From contig NZ_PVZV01000001.1 of NCBI RefSeq assembly GCF_002995495.1, positions 124,001 to 188,000 of the forward strand: a stretch of DNA of 64,000 bases, read 5' to 3'. This stretch comes from Actinocorallia populi (GTDB taxonomy: Bacteria; Actinomycetota; Actinomycetes; Streptosporangiales; Streptosporangiaceae). The notes beneath the pieces are model-generated. The model saw only the letters and a program-made list of their open reading frames with translations, was not told the origin of the DNA and searched no databases. The translations under genes and the position numbers were made by a program. Positions 8,688-16,605 of the stretch are shown in pieces (position 1 is the stretch's first letter; the number at the start of each line of letters is the position of its first letter).

Positions 8688-9704
8688 TCAGGTGCGGGGC
8701 GGGTTCCATCCCTGGTGGCCCTGGCCGCCCTGGCCCGGACCGTCCTGGTAGGGCCGGTCGCGGCGGGTCTGGGCCTGCGGGGGCCGGCCCTGGTAGGGCT
8801 GGCCGCCCTGACCCGGATAGGGCTGAGGCTGGTGAGGTTGGGGCTGGGGCTGGTACGGCTGGGGCTGAGGCTGAGGGGGCCGGCCCTGGTACGGCTGGAC
8901 CTGGTGGGGCTGAACCTGGTGGGGCCGGTCCTGGGAGTGCCGTCCCTGGTAGGGCCGGCCCTGCGGGGCGGGCTGGCCCGGGTGGGGCTGGGCCTGGCCC
9001 TGGTAGGGCTGGCCGGGGTGGTTCTGACCCGGGTGGCCCTGGCCGCCCTGGCCCGGCCGGCCCGGCTGGGGCCGGTCGCCCTGGTCCCCGTCCTCGTCGC
9101 CGCTCCGCCCCCGGTACTTCTCGTTCAGCCTGATGCCCACGAAGACCAGCACGGCCACCAGCACGATGGCCAGGACCGCCTTGGAGCCCATCCCGACGTA
9201 CTTCTCGACCAGCTCCCAGTTCTCGCCCAGGGTGTAGCCGGCCATGACGAAGATCGTGTTCCAGATGAGGCTGCCGGTCGCGGTCAGCAGGGTGAAGACG
9301 CCGATCGGCATCCGCTCCACCCCGGCCGGGATGGAGATCATGCTCCGGAAGATGGGGATCATCCGGCCGAAGAACACCGTCTTGCGTCCGTGCTTGAGGA
9401 ACCACGCCTCGGTCTTGGTGATGTCGTCGAGCTTCACCAGGGGGAGCTTGGCGGCCAGGGCCAGCGTGCGCTCGCGGCCGAGCAGCGCACCCACCCAGTA
9501 CAGCGCCAGCGCGCCCAGGACCGAGCCCAGCGTCGTGCACACCAGCACGGCCACCACGTTCATATCGCCCTGGGAGGCCGTGAAGCCCGCCAGCGGCAAG
9601 ATCAGTTCACTGGGGATGGGCGGGAAGAGGTTCTCCAGCGCGATCGCCAGCCCGGCGCCCGGCGCACCGAGCTTCTCCATCAGTTCGACCACCCAATCTG
9701 TCAT
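8688..9704 (-). CDS. DedA family membrane protein (copy 2) with a Gln/Pro/Gly/His-rich C-terminal tail
   Basis: The first about 200 residues are nearly identical to the DedA protein encoded at 5553-6170, with the same E-N-L-F-P-P-I-P-S-E and G-R-M-I-P-I-F-R-S motifs. A further about 135 residues form a low-complexity tail rich in Pro, Gln, Gly, His and Tyr with repeated P-Y-Q-G-R and H-Q-V-Q-P units. The tail is presumably disordered and may face the cytoplasm or cell wall. Unlike copy 1 it is not followed by a two-component system; it ends facing the M28 gene. The ATG at 9704 is chosen because it aligns with copy 1; a start at 9710 adds two residues. A -10-like TAGTCT lies 6 bases ahead of 9704. 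Confidence 0.9.
   Translation of the reverse strand: MTDWVVELMEKLGAPGAGLAIALENLFPPIPSELILPLAGFTASQGDMNVVAVLVCTTLGSVLGALALYWVGALLGRERTLALAAKLPLVKLDDITKTEAWFLKHGRKTVFFGRMIPIFRSMISIPAGVERMPIGVFTLLTATGSLIWNTIFVMAGYTLGENWELVEKYVGMGSKAVLAIVLVAVLVFVGIRLNEKYRGRSGDEDGDQGDRPQPGRPGQGGQGHPGQNHPGQPYQGQAQPHPGQPAPQGRPYQGRHSQDRPHQVQPHQVQPYQGRPPQPQPQPYQPQPQPHQPQPYPGQGGQPYQGRPPQAQTRRDRPYQDGPGQGGQGHQGWNPPRT
8700..9100 (-). repeat. Degenerate tandem repeat coding the disordered tail of DedA copy 2
   Basis: The plus strand reads as imperfect repeats of CTGGTAGGGCYGG and GGGCTG units with a period near 12 to 15 bases. On the coding strand they encode Tyr-Gln-Gly, Pro-His-Gln and Pro-Gln-Pro motifs. Such runs are prone to slippage, so the tail length probably varies between strains. 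Confidence 0.7.
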
Positions 9705-9710
9705 GCCCAA

Positions 9711-9865
9711 AGACTATGAGAAATCAGATATGGCCGTAATGAAGTGCGCCGCTACCGCTAGCTGCGGAAACCAACTTTACGCAGAACGCGGTGCCCGTCG
9801 CACCAGGCAGGCGGCCGTACTCACCGTTCCCTGCCGCGAGCGGAAAATCATTCGACATTCCCGCC
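9711..9865. pseudogene. Duplicated remnant of the dedA / M28 intergenic region and M28 5' end
   Basis: Bases upstream of DedA copy 2 align with those upstream of copy 1 (6171-6335). The shared blocks include AATGAAGTGCGCCGC, then ACCGTTCCC, then CGGAAA followed by TTCGAC and TTCCCG. In copy 1 the last blocks span the M28 start codon and its first codons; here the equivalent ATG has become CGC and no open frame follows. This shows that the duplication included dedA, its promoter and the beginning of the neighbouring M28 gene, which has since decayed. Confidence 0.6.
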
Positions 9866-9914
9866 GAGCGCCCGCGCCGTGCGGGCCCGCGGGAAAACGT
9901 CACGCTTCACCGGC

Positions 9915-10310
9915 TCAGCCGCTGAAGGCCTCGGCGATGACGGCGCGGTGGGAGGGGCAGGCCCTCTCCCAGCGGCGTTCGCCCTCGCCGGTGAGGGCGA
10001 CGAAGACGCCGCGGCGGTCCTGGGCGCACATGGAGCGCCGGACCAGCCCGTCCTTCTCCAGGCGGGCGACGGTCCGGGAGAGCGCGCTCTGCGTGAGGTG
10101 CACCTCTTCGCTGAGCTGCTGCATGCGCAGGCCCTTGTCACCGGCCGCGTCGCCGTGCTCGGCCTTGTGGTCGGCGAGGCGGTCGAGGACCTCGAACTCG
10201 CTCATGCCCAGGCCGTGCTCGTGCAGTGCCTTGTCCAGGCGGCAGGACAGCGCCGCGACCTGGCGGGCCAGCTCGCGCCACTCCTCCACCTGCTCGCGGA
10301 CTTCGCTCAC
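9915..10310 (-). CDS. MarR-family transcriptional regulator
   Basis: The 131-residue protein has the winged helix-turn-helix of MarR: an N-terminal dimerisation helix, then L-R-M-Q-Q-L-S-E-E-V-H-L-T-Q-S-A-L-S-R recognition region (about 65-85) and a wing containing the conserved D-R-R-G (about 105). It is divergent from an MFS drug-exporter gene and shares with it a 42-base region of three palindromic boxes, so it most likely represses both genes. GTG at 10310 is chosen. It is preceded at 6 bases by the -10-like TACCCT, which fits a leaderless mRNA; upstream in-frame codons would run through the operator. Confidence 0.9.
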   Translation of the reverse strand: MSEVREQVEEWRELARQVAALSCRLDKALHEHGLGMSEFEVLDRLADHKAEHGDAAGDKGLRMQQLSEEVHLTQSALSRTVARLEKDGLVRRSMCAQDRRGVFVALTGEGERRWERACPSHRAVIAEAFSG

Positions 10311-10339
10311 GCGCCGAGGGTAGCATGCAGCAGAATCAT

Positions 10340-10381
10340 ATGCACACGCATTTGATGCTTGCGCATCCAATGCGTGTGCAT
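10340..10381. promoter_or_regulatory. Triple ATGC-N4-GCAT operator between marR and MFS genes
   Basis: Three 12-bp boxes of the form ATGC-N4-GCAT lie at 10340-10351, 10355-10366 and 10370-10381, separated by 3 bases each (15-base period). Box 1 and box 3 are exact reverse complements. The whole 42 bases form a near-perfect palindrome with 19-bp arms (18 of 19 pair) around TTGC. Box 2 contains a -35-like TTGCGC (10359-10364) which, with 18 bases of spacing, pairs with TAACTT (10383-10388) ahead of the MFS gene. Box 1 overlaps the -35 position for marR. Binding of MarR would block both promoters. Confidence 0.8.
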
Positions 10382-10396
10382 GTAACTTCTTGCTCC

Positions 10397-11863
10397 ATGA
10401 TCCCTCACGGCAGCGTGAAAGACGCCTCCGAACCCGCTTCCTCCGGGACGCGGTGGTCGCCCCGCCTCTGGGGCACCCTCCTCGTCCTGTGCACCGTCCT
10501 CTTCCTCGACGGCCTCGACGTCTCGATGGTCGGCGTCGCCCTCCCCGCCATCCAGGCGGACCTGGGCCTGTCCACCGCGACGCTGCAGTGGATCGTCAGC
10601 GGTTACGTCCTGGGCTACGGCGGGCTGCTGCTGCTCGGCGGACGCACCGCCGACCTCCTGGGCCGGCGGCGGGTGCTGCTCGTCGCGCTCGCGGTGTTCG
10701 CCGTGGCGTCCCTGCTCAGCGTCTTCACCGACAACGGGACCCTGCTCATCGCCACGCGTTTCATCAAGGGCGTGGCGGCGGCGTTCACCGCTCCCGCGGG
10801 CCTTTCGATCCTGACCACGACGTTTCCCGAAGGACCCGTGCGCAACCGGGCGCTGGGCATCTACACCGTCTTCGGCGCCAGCGGCTTCTCCTCCGGCCTG
10901 ATCCTCGGCGGCCTCCTGTCGGAGTTCGACTGGAGAGTGGTGTTCCTGCTGCCCGCCCCCCTGGCGCTGGCGGCACTGGTCGCCGGTCACTACCTCATCC
11001 CGCACAGCTCCGAGCGGGACGAGGGCGGCTATGACCTGCTCGGCGCGGTCACCTCGACCGGCGCCCTCCTCCTGCTGGTGTTCACCGTGGTCAGCGCCCC
11101 CGAAGCGGGCTGGACCTCCGTGCGCACGCTGGGCTCCTTCGCCCTGGTCGCCGTGCTGGCCGTCTCCTTCGTGGCCGTCGAGCGGCGGGTGGCGCACCCG
11201 CTGGTGCGGTTGAGCATCTTCCGCAACAAGCTGCTGGTCTCCGCCAACCTGTCGGCGATGGCGGTCTTCGGCTCCTACGTCGCCTTCCAGTTCCTGGTCG
11301 CCCTGTACCTGCAGAACGTCCTCGGCTGGTCGCCGCTGGAGATGGCGCTGGCCCTGCTGCCCGCCGGGCTGATCGTCGCCTTCTCCGGCTCCGCGATGGG
11401 CAGGCTGATCACCCGCTACGGGCCGGCCCGTCTGATCGCGCTGGGCATGGTGTCCTTCATCGCGGCCTACGCCCTCTTCCTGCGGGCGGACGCCGAACCC
11501 CGCTTCGCCACCGTCATCCTGCCCACCGCCCTGCTGCTGGGCGCCGGTTTCGCCCTCGCCTTCAGCTCGCTGAACTCCCAGGCGACCGCGGGCGTGGCCG
11601 ACCACGAGCAGGGGCTGGCCTCCGGCCTGGTGCAGACGTCCTTCCAGATCGGCGGCGCGGTGGTGCTGGCCGTGAGCACGGCCATCGTCTCCGACGCCCC
11701 CGTCACCCGCGGGGAGATGCCCGAGAGCTTCCGCCCCGCGCTGCTCCTCATCACCGCCGTCGCGGCACTGGGCCTGGTCAGCGCGGTCCGGCACTGGTCC
11801 CACCGCTTCCCCGGCGAGGAGGCGGAGACGGAGCCGGTCCGCGAACTCGAGACCGTCGCCTGA
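10397..11863 (+). CDS. MFS transporter, DHA2/EmrB-type drug exporter
   Basis: The 488-residue protein has a predicted 14-segment DHA2 layout. Motif A appears as L-L-G-G-R-T-A-D-L-L-G-R-R-R in the loop after TM2, and TM1 has the family motif L-D-G-L-D-V-S-M-V-G-V-A-L-P. DHA2 exporters use the proton gradient to expel drugs or toxic metabolites. The ATG at 10397 follows the operator and is 8 bases after a -10 element; earlier in-frame codons would cross the operator and are rejected. Its divergent MarR neighbour and the shared three-box operator suggest ligand-induced expression, possibly by the exported compound. Confidence 0.92.
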   Translation: MIPHGSVKDASEPASSGTRWSPRLWGTLLVLCTVLFLDGLDVSMVGVALPAIQADLGLSTATLQWIVSGYVLGYGGLLLLGGRTADLLGRRRVLLVALAVFAVASLLSVFTDNGTLLIATRFIKGVAAAFTAPAGLSILTTTFPEGPVRNRALGIYTVFGASGFSSGLILGGLLSEFDWRVVFLLPAPLALAALVAGHYLIPHSSERDEGGYDLLGAVTSTGALLLLVFTVVSAPEAGWTSVRTLGSFALVAVLAVSFVAVERRVAHPLVRLSIFRNKLLVSANLSAMAVFGSYVAFQFLVALYLQNVLGWSPLEMALALLPAGLIVAFSGSAMGRLITRYGPARLIALGMVSFIAAYALFLRADAEPRFATVILPTALLLGAGFALAFSSLNSQATAGVADHEQGLASGLVQTSFQIGGAVVLAVSTAIVSDAPVTRGEMPESFRPALLLITAVAALGLVSAVRHWSHRFPGEEAETEPVRELETVA

Positions 11864-11872
11864 CCCTCCCGT

Positions 11873-11913
11873 CCGGAGGGGGCCGCCCGCCGCGTCCGGG
11901 CGGCCCCCTCCGG
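11873..11913 (+). terminator. Strong hairpin terminator after the MFS gene
   Basis: A perfect 17-bp stem (CCGGAGGGGGCCGCCCG and its complement) with a 7-base loop starts 10 bases after the stop codon. Confidence 0.85.
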
Positions 11914-11927
11914 CGTCCGCCGGACGC

Positions 11928-11958
11928 AGGGGGCCGCCTTCAGGGGCGGCGGCCCCCT
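11928..11958 (+). terminator. Second hairpin, tandem terminator
   Basis: A perfect 11-bp stem (AGGGGGCCGCC / GGCGGCCCCCT) with a 9-base loop follows the first terminator by 14 bases. The tandem arrangement would insulate the next MFS gene from read-through. Confidence 0.7.
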
Positions 11959-12062
11959 GTTCTCCCCGCTCCCGCACGCTGCCCGGTCAGCCGATCGTCA
12001 GCGCACGGTCAGCGGCGGAGGCGACGCTCTCCGGGATGGGAACGACTCCGGAGAGCAGGGAC

Positions 12063-13577
12063 ATGAGCACGAAACTCACCAAGTGGGGAACACTGGTCAT
12101 CGCCTGTACGGCGATGCTGGTGCTGTCGGTGGACATGACGGCGCTGCATCTGGCGATACCGCTGCTGACGCGGGAGCTGGCGCCGTCGGCGGCGGAGATC
12201 CTGTGGATCGCGGACGGGTACGGGTTCGCGCTGGCCGGCCTGCTGATCACGATGGGCTGGCTCGGCGACCGGATCGGGCGCAGGAGGCTGCTGATCGCGG
12301 GGGCCGTGGCGTTCGCGGGCGCGTCCGCGCTGACGGCCTACGCGCACACCACCGAGACGCTGATCGCCGGACGGGTGCTGCTCGGGATCGCGGGCGCGAC
12401 GATCATGCCGTCGGCGCTGGCGCTCGTCCGCAACGCCTTCACCGAATCGGCGGAGCGGACGATGGCGGTCGGGATCTTCGCGGGCGTCGGCGGGCTCGGG
12501 GTCGGGCTCGGACCGCTGCTCGGCGGGGCGCTGCTCGACCACTTCTGGTGGGGCGCGGTCTTCCTGATCAACGTGCCGCTGATGGCCGTCGTGGTGGCGG
12601 TCGGACCGGTGGTGCTGCGGGAGTCGCGCGACCCCCGGCCCGGCAGGCTCGACCCGTTGAGCGTGCTGATGTCGGCGGCCGGGATGGTGGGCGTCATCTA
12701 CGCGGTGAAGGAGATCGCGACCGGCGGTTTCGACCTGGAGCGGACGGCCATCGGGCTCGTCTCGGTGGCGGTGCTCGTGGCGTTCGTCCGCCGGCAGGCC
12801 CTCATCGCCGACCCGCTGATCGACGTGCGCCTGTTCCGGATCCCCGCTTTCTCCGGCTCGGTCGGGGTCAACCTCTTCGCGATGTTCGCGCTGGTCGCCC
12901 AGTCGCTGGTCTTCGCCCAGTTCTGGCAGCTCGTCCTCGGCTGGAGCCCGTGGGAGGCGGGACTGGCCGGGCTGCCCGGCGCCCTCGGCGCGATGGCGGG
13001 CGGAGCCGCGCTCTCCCCGCCGCTGATCTCCGCGGTGGGACGGGCGAAGGCGATCGCCGCCGGGCTGCTGCTGACCGCCTGCGCCTTCGCCTCGTTCACC
13101 GCCTTCGGCACGGACCTGGAGTACTGGACGCTGCTGCCCGTCCTCATCCTCAACGGTCTCGGCATGGGTGTGGCCATGGCCGTCACGTCCGACACGATCC
13201 TCGCCTCGGTGCCGAAGGAACGCGCCGGCGCCGCCTCCGCCGTCTCGGAGACGGCCACAGAGCTCGGCGGTGCGCTCGGGATGGCGCTGCTCGGCTCCGT
13301 CGTCAACGCCGTCTACCGCTCCCGTATGGACACTCCCGAGGGACTTCCCGGCACGGCCTCCGCGATGGCCGAAGACTCTCTGCCCGGCGCGTACGAGGCG
13401 GCCACCGCGCTCCCGGCGGATGTCGCGGCACGCACACTGGAAGCCGCCAAGCTCGCCTACGTCGACGCCATGCACACCGCTCTGCTGTGCAGCGCGTTCC
13501 TCGCGCTCTGTGCAGCCGTGGCGGCACTGTACGCGCTGCGCTCCGTTCCCAAGGAACTCGAGTCCGTCAGCGTGTGA
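12063..13577 (+). CDS. MFS transporter, QacA/SmvA-like 14-TM exporter
   Basis: The 504-residue protein is a second DHA2-type exporter, closer to the QacA/SmvA branch: TM1 has S-V-D-M-T-A-L-H-L-A-I-P, the loop after TM2 carries M-G-W-L-G-D-R-I-G-R-R-R (motif A), and TM5 has the antiporter-type G-x-G-L-G-P-L-L-G-G (motif C). It probably confers resistance to cationic antiseptics or dyes. Start: the ATG at 12063 gives the usual N-terminus and has GGAG and CAGGG upstream; an in-frame ATG at 12036 adds nine residues. No regulator is adjacent, and two terminators separate it from the previous MFS gene, so it is an independent unit. Confidence 0.91.
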   Translation: MSTKLTKWGTLVIACTAMLVLSVDMTALHLAIPLLTRELAPSAAEILWIADGYGFALAGLLITMGWLGDRIGRRRLLIAGAVAFAGASALTAYAHTTETLIAGRVLLGIAGATIMPSALALVRNAFTESAERTMAVGIFAGVGGLGVGLGPLLGGALLDHFWWGAVFLINVPLMAVVVAVGPVVLRESRDPRPGRLDPLSVLMSAAGMVGVIYAVKEIATGGFDLERTAIGLVSVAVLVAFVRRQALIADPLIDVRLFRIPAFSGSVGVNLFAMFALVAQSLVFAQFWQLVLGWSPWEAGLAGLPGALGAMAGGAALSPPLISAVGRAKAIAAGLLLTACAFASFTAFGTDLEYWTLLPVLILNGLGMGVAMAVTSDTILASVPKERAGAASAVSETATELGGALGMALLGSVVNAVYRSRMDTPEGLPGTASAMAEDSLPGAYEAATALPADVAARTLEAAKLAYVDAMHTALLCSAFLALCAAVAALYALRSVPKELESVSV

Positions 13578-13581
13578 ACCC

Positions 13582-13619
13582 GACGTCCCGCTCCGCCGCC
13601 CCTGCCGGAGCGGGACGTC
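13582..13619. terminator. Bidirectional hairpin terminator between MFS and nucleosidase genes
   Basis: A perfect 14-bp stem (GACGTCCCGCTCCG / CGGAGCGGGACGTC) with a 10-base loop sits between the convergent stops at 13577 and 13625, serving both strands. Confidence 0.85.
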
Positions 13620-13624
13620 ACACG

Positions 13625-14191
13625 TCACAGGTGAGTCATGACCCAGGCCGCCAGGTCGCGGGCGCAGGCCTCCACCGATTCCTTCCACGTCAGCGCGGCC
13701 TCTTCGTCCGCGGTGTCGCTGACGTGCTTGACGAGCCGGACGGGGACACCCGCGGCATGGGCGGCCGACGCCACCGCGTAGCCCTCCATGTCCACGAGGT
13801 CCGCCTGCAGGGCCAGGCGTGCGCGGACCTTCTCGGAGGAGACGAAGGCGTCGCCGGTGGCCAGCGTCAGGCCCTCGGGCCGCAGCCCCAGGGGAAGGCC
13901 GGTGGGGCGGCCGGTGAGCGCCTCGATCGCCTCGCCGTCCAGGTCGTGCTGGACGACCCGGGCGATCTCGTGGGTGCCCTTGATCCCGGGCCTGAGCGCC
14001 CCGGCCGTGCCCAGGTTGACGATCTCGGCGGGGCGGTGGACGGCGAGGACCCTCGCCACGGCCACCGCCGCGTTGACCTTTCCCATTCCAGTGAGCAAAA
14101 GGGGAAGGTCGTGATTAAAGTGGACCGCTTCCTCTTCGGCGGCTACGACCAGAAGAGGGCGGTCGGGGGCGATGATCCCGGTGAGCCGCAT
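13625..14191 (-). CDS. Nucleosidase of the MTA/SAH nucleosidase (PNP/UDP) superfamily
   Basis: The 188-residue protein shows the purine-nucleoside-phosphorylase fold in the short nucleosidase form: an N-terminal G-M-G-K-V-N-A motif, N-L-G-T-A-G-A-L, the substrate-binding V-D-M-E-G-Y-A and the catalytic-Asp segment H-V-S-D-T-A-D. It would cleave the N-glycosidic bond of methylthioadenosine, S-adenosylhomocysteine or another purine nucleoside to recycle the base. It lacks the full length of canonical MtnN (about 230 residues), so specificity is uncertain. The ATG at 14191 is 6 bases after a -10-like TAACGT with a CTGACC -35 at 17-base spacing, suggesting a leaderless message; it may also be reached from the thioesterase gene 31 bases upstream. 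Confidence 0.85.
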   Translation of the reverse strand: MRLTGIIAPDRPLLVVAAEEEAVHFNHDLPLLLTGMGKVNAAVAVARVLAVHRPAEIVNLGTAGALRPGIKGTHEIARVVQHDLDGEAIEALTGRPTGLPLGLRPEGLTLATGDAFVSSEKVRARLALQADLVDMEGYAVASAAHAAGVPVRLVKHVSDTADEEAALTWKESVEACARDLAAWVMTHL

Positions 14192-14222
14192 ACCCGCACG
14201 TTATCGCCTGTTCAGACGCCGG

Positions 14223-14732
14223 TCAGCGTTCCCCGAAGAAGTGTTCACGGGGGACCTCCAGGAACAGCGCGGCGGCCTGGACGGCGACCGGGCCGTCCGG
14301 GGAACCGATCCGCCCCTCGCCCTGGAGATAGATCTTGCGGCCGTCCACACCGGTGCACCAGGCCTTCAGGTGCACGACGGATCCCACCGGGACGGGGAGG
14401 CGGTAGTCGGTCTCCAGGCGTCCGGTGACGGCCATGCGGCCCAGGTTCCAGGCGGCGGTGCCGAGGATCTCGTCCATGGCCGTGGCCAGGAGGCCGCCGT
14501 GCGCCAGGCCCGGCGAACCCTGGTGCAGATCGGTGACGGTGAACCGCCCGTAGACCGCCTTGCCGTCGGTGCCCGTCCGCTGGAACCGCAATCCGGACTC
14601 GTGCTCCTCGCCGCAGCCGAAGCAGCCCCTGTAGCCGCCGGTCTCCAGCAGGTCCTCGGGCTGGAGCATCTCGAGCCGCTGCTCGGGGACCGGGGCGTCG
14701 GGGGGCGGGGTGGTCGCGGGCGAAGCGGTCAT
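14223..14732 (-). CDS. PaaI-family thioesterase (hotdog fold)
   Basis: The 169-residue protein has a single hotdog domain with the PaaI-type motif L-A-H-G-G-L-L-A-T-A-M-D-E (about 88-100) containing the catalytic acidic region, and the G-C-F-G-C-G-E-E-H-x-S-G-L element near residue 35 common in actinobacterial acyl-CoA thioesterases. It should hydrolyse acyl-CoA thioesters in the cytoplasm. The ATG at 14732 has GGAGG six bases ahead. Longer in-frame extensions upstream pass through the intergenic region and look non-coding. It precedes the nucleosidase gene on the same strand by 31 bases. Confidence 0.88.
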   Translation of the reverse strand: MTASPATTPPPDAPVPEQRLEMLQPEDLLETGGYRGCFGCGEEHESGLRFQRTGTDGKAVYGRFTVTDLHQGSPGLAHGGLLATAMDEILGTAAWNLGRMAVTGRLETDYRLPVPVGSVVHLKAWCTGVDGRKIYLQGEGRIGSPDGPVAVQAAALFLEVPREHFFGER

Positions 14733-14787
14733 GGGTGCCTCCGGTCTGTGGTCACCGCATATTACTTTTAAGTAGCCAGACAAAAAG

Positions 14788-14804
14788 AACACAGATCCTG
14801 TGTT
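14788..14804. promoter_or_regulatory. Inverted repeat upstream of the thioesterase gene
   Basis: AACACAG-ATC-CTGTGTT is a perfect 7-bp-arm palindrome between the thioesterase (minus) and cyclase (plus) starts, about 56 bases upstream of the thioesterase ATG. It is flanked by an A-rich run. It is an operator candidate; no local regulator is known. Confidence 0.5.
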
Positions 14805-14911
14805 GTGCGTCATAGCATCTGGCGCCCCCCAGGGCGCACTCTCTGAGTACGTCTCATGACTTACGCCGAGATCCAGGGGATGCGTAGAGTGACGCGCGAC
14901 GGAGGTGACGG

Positions 14912-16600
14912 GTGGACCGGGAACAGGTGACACACGGCCTCGACGCACTCGGAGCCAGGCTCGCGGCCCTGCCCGGCGCACCCAGGAACAGCCTGGAACT
15001 GCGGGTGCGCTGGCTGCTGGCCACCGTCGTCGCCGTCGCCAACGGCGTGGGCGGCATCGTCGTGCTGCTGTTCGTGCTGGTGGTCCTCCCCAACCCGGAG
15101 GAGGTCATCGAGGCCCGCCCGAACATCAACATGATCAACCTGATCTCCTTCCTCTCCTATCCGGTGGTCGCCGCGCCTCTGGTGATGTGGTGGGGACTCA
15201 AGCTCTTCGACCCCGTACGGCGGCTCGTCCGGGAACAGGGCACACCCGACCGGGAGCAGCGCCACGCCGTCCTCCTCGGACCCGCGCGGCTCACCCTCAT
15301 CCAGGCCGTCCTCTGGGGCGTCGGCGCCCTGGTCTGGACCGTCATCAACGCCACCTTCCACCCCCTGATGGCGCTCAAGGTGGCGATGACCTCCCTTCTG
15401 GGCGCGATCACCACTCTGGCGCTGGTATACCTGCTCGCCGAACGCCTGCTGCGTCCCGCGACGGCCCTCGTCCTGGCCACGCAGCCGCCGCGCGAGCACC
15501 TGATGTCACGGGTGACGAGCCGCGCGATGCTCGCCTGGGCGCTCGGTACGGCGGTTCCGCTGCTCGGCCTGGTCGTCATCGCGATCGTCGCCTTCGTGGA
15601 CCCGGACTTCGTCCAGGTCGAAGTCGCCTCCTCCAGCCTCGTTCTGGGCGTGGTGGCGCTGACCGTCAGCTTCCTGGTGACGTTCGAGGCCTCACGCGCC
15701 GTCGGAGACCCGATCAGAAACGTGCGTGACGGCATGGCGCGGGTCGCGAAAGGCGACCTGGATGTGAGCCTCACCGTCTACGACGCGAGCGAGCTCGGGC
15801 AGTTGCAGGCCGGGTTCAACAACATGGTCACGGGGCTGCGCGCACACGAACGCCTACAAGATCTGTTCTCCCGGCACGTCGGAAGCGATGTCGCGGAACT
15901 GGCCCTCAACTCCGACATCTCGCTCGGAGGCGAGATCAAGGAAGTCGCCGTTCTCTTCGTCGACCTGGCCGGATCCACCAAGATGGCGGCCGAACGTCCG
16001 CCGGACGAGGTCGTCGCGCTGCTCAACCTCTTCTTCGGTGTCGTCGTCGACTGCGTGAACCGCAACGGCGGCTGGATCAACAAGTTCGAAGGCGACGCCG
16101 CGCTCGCCATCTTCGGCGCCCCGACTCCGCTGGAGCAGGCCGGCGGGCACGCCCTCACCGCCGGACGGGAGATGGCCACCCGGCTGCCGCTGGAGGTGCC
16201 CGAGGTCACCGCCGGAATCGGCGTCTCCGCCGGAACGGTCGTCGCCGGATACATCGGCGCCGAGCAGCGGTTCGAGTACACCGTCATCGGCGACCCCGTG
16301 AACGAGGCGGCCCGGCTGAGCGACCTGGCGAAGACCGCCTCCCCGCTGCGCGTCCTCGCCTCCGCGGACGTCTTGGAGGACTGCGACCCGCTGGAGGCGT
16401 TCCGCTGGGAGGCCGGCCAGGCCATCACGCTCCGCGGACGGCCCCAGCCGACGATCCTCGCCCACCCCCGGACGGCGAACGAGCCCGAGTCACCCCTGCC
16501 GGAACTGGTGGCCCGGACCCGCGGCCGCCTCAAGCGCCGTAGCCGGATGTTCCCGCTGCTCTCACTCTTCTCCCTCCGCCAGGACGACTCCGACCTCTGA
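14912..16600 (+). CDS. Membrane adenylate cyclase with HAMP domain (class III)
   Basis: The 562-residue protein has an N-terminal region with about six transmembrane segments (35-255), a HAMP linker (about 258-310), and a class III nucleotide cyclase domain (about 340-500). Metal-binding aspartates are Asp351 (F-V-D-L-A-G-S-T) and Asp395 (K-F-E-G-D-A). Lys391 and the Asp in V-I-G-D-P-V-N are the purine-selecting pair typical of adenylate cyclases. The order matches the mycobacterial Rv1318c-Rv1320c group. It should make cAMP in response to a membrane signal. The GTG at 14912 has GGAGG upstream at good spacing. It is a single gene whose stop is 5 bases from a convergent hydrolase. Confidence 0.93.
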   Translation: MDREQVTHGLDALGARLAALPGAPRNSLELRVRWLLATVVAVANGVGGIVVLLFVLVVLPNPEEVIEARPNINMINLISFLSYPVVAAPLVMWWGLKLFDPVRRLVREQGTPDREQRHAVLLGPARLTLIQAVLWGVGALVWTVINATFHPLMALKVAMTSLLGAITTLALVYLLAERLLRPATALVLATQPPREHLMSRVTSRAMLAWALGTAVPLLGLVVIAIVAFVDPDFVQVEVASSSLVLGVVALTVSFLVTFEASRAVGDPIRNVRDGMARVAKGDLDVSLTVYDASELGQLQAGFNNMVTGLRAHERLQDLFSRHVGSDVAELALNSDISLGGEIKEVAVLFVDLAGSTKMAAERPPDEVVALLNLFFGVVVDCVNRNGGWINKFEGDAALAIFGAPTPLEQAGGHALTAGREMATRLPLEVPEVTAGIGVSAGTVVAGYIGAEQRFEYTVIGDPVNEAARLSDLAKTASPLRVLASADVLEDCDPLEAFRWEAGQAITLRGRPQPTILAHPRTANEPESPLPELVARTRGRLKRRSRMFPLLSLFSLRQDDSDL

Positions 16601-16605
16601 CGCGC

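Noticed and set aside
6427-9540. A 1037-codon minus-strand open frame across the M28 gene and dedA copy 2
   Set aside because: It is antisense to the well-supported M28 gene and out of frame with DedA; its Arg/Gly/Gln-rich composition is the typical product of reading GC-rich DNA in the wrong frame.
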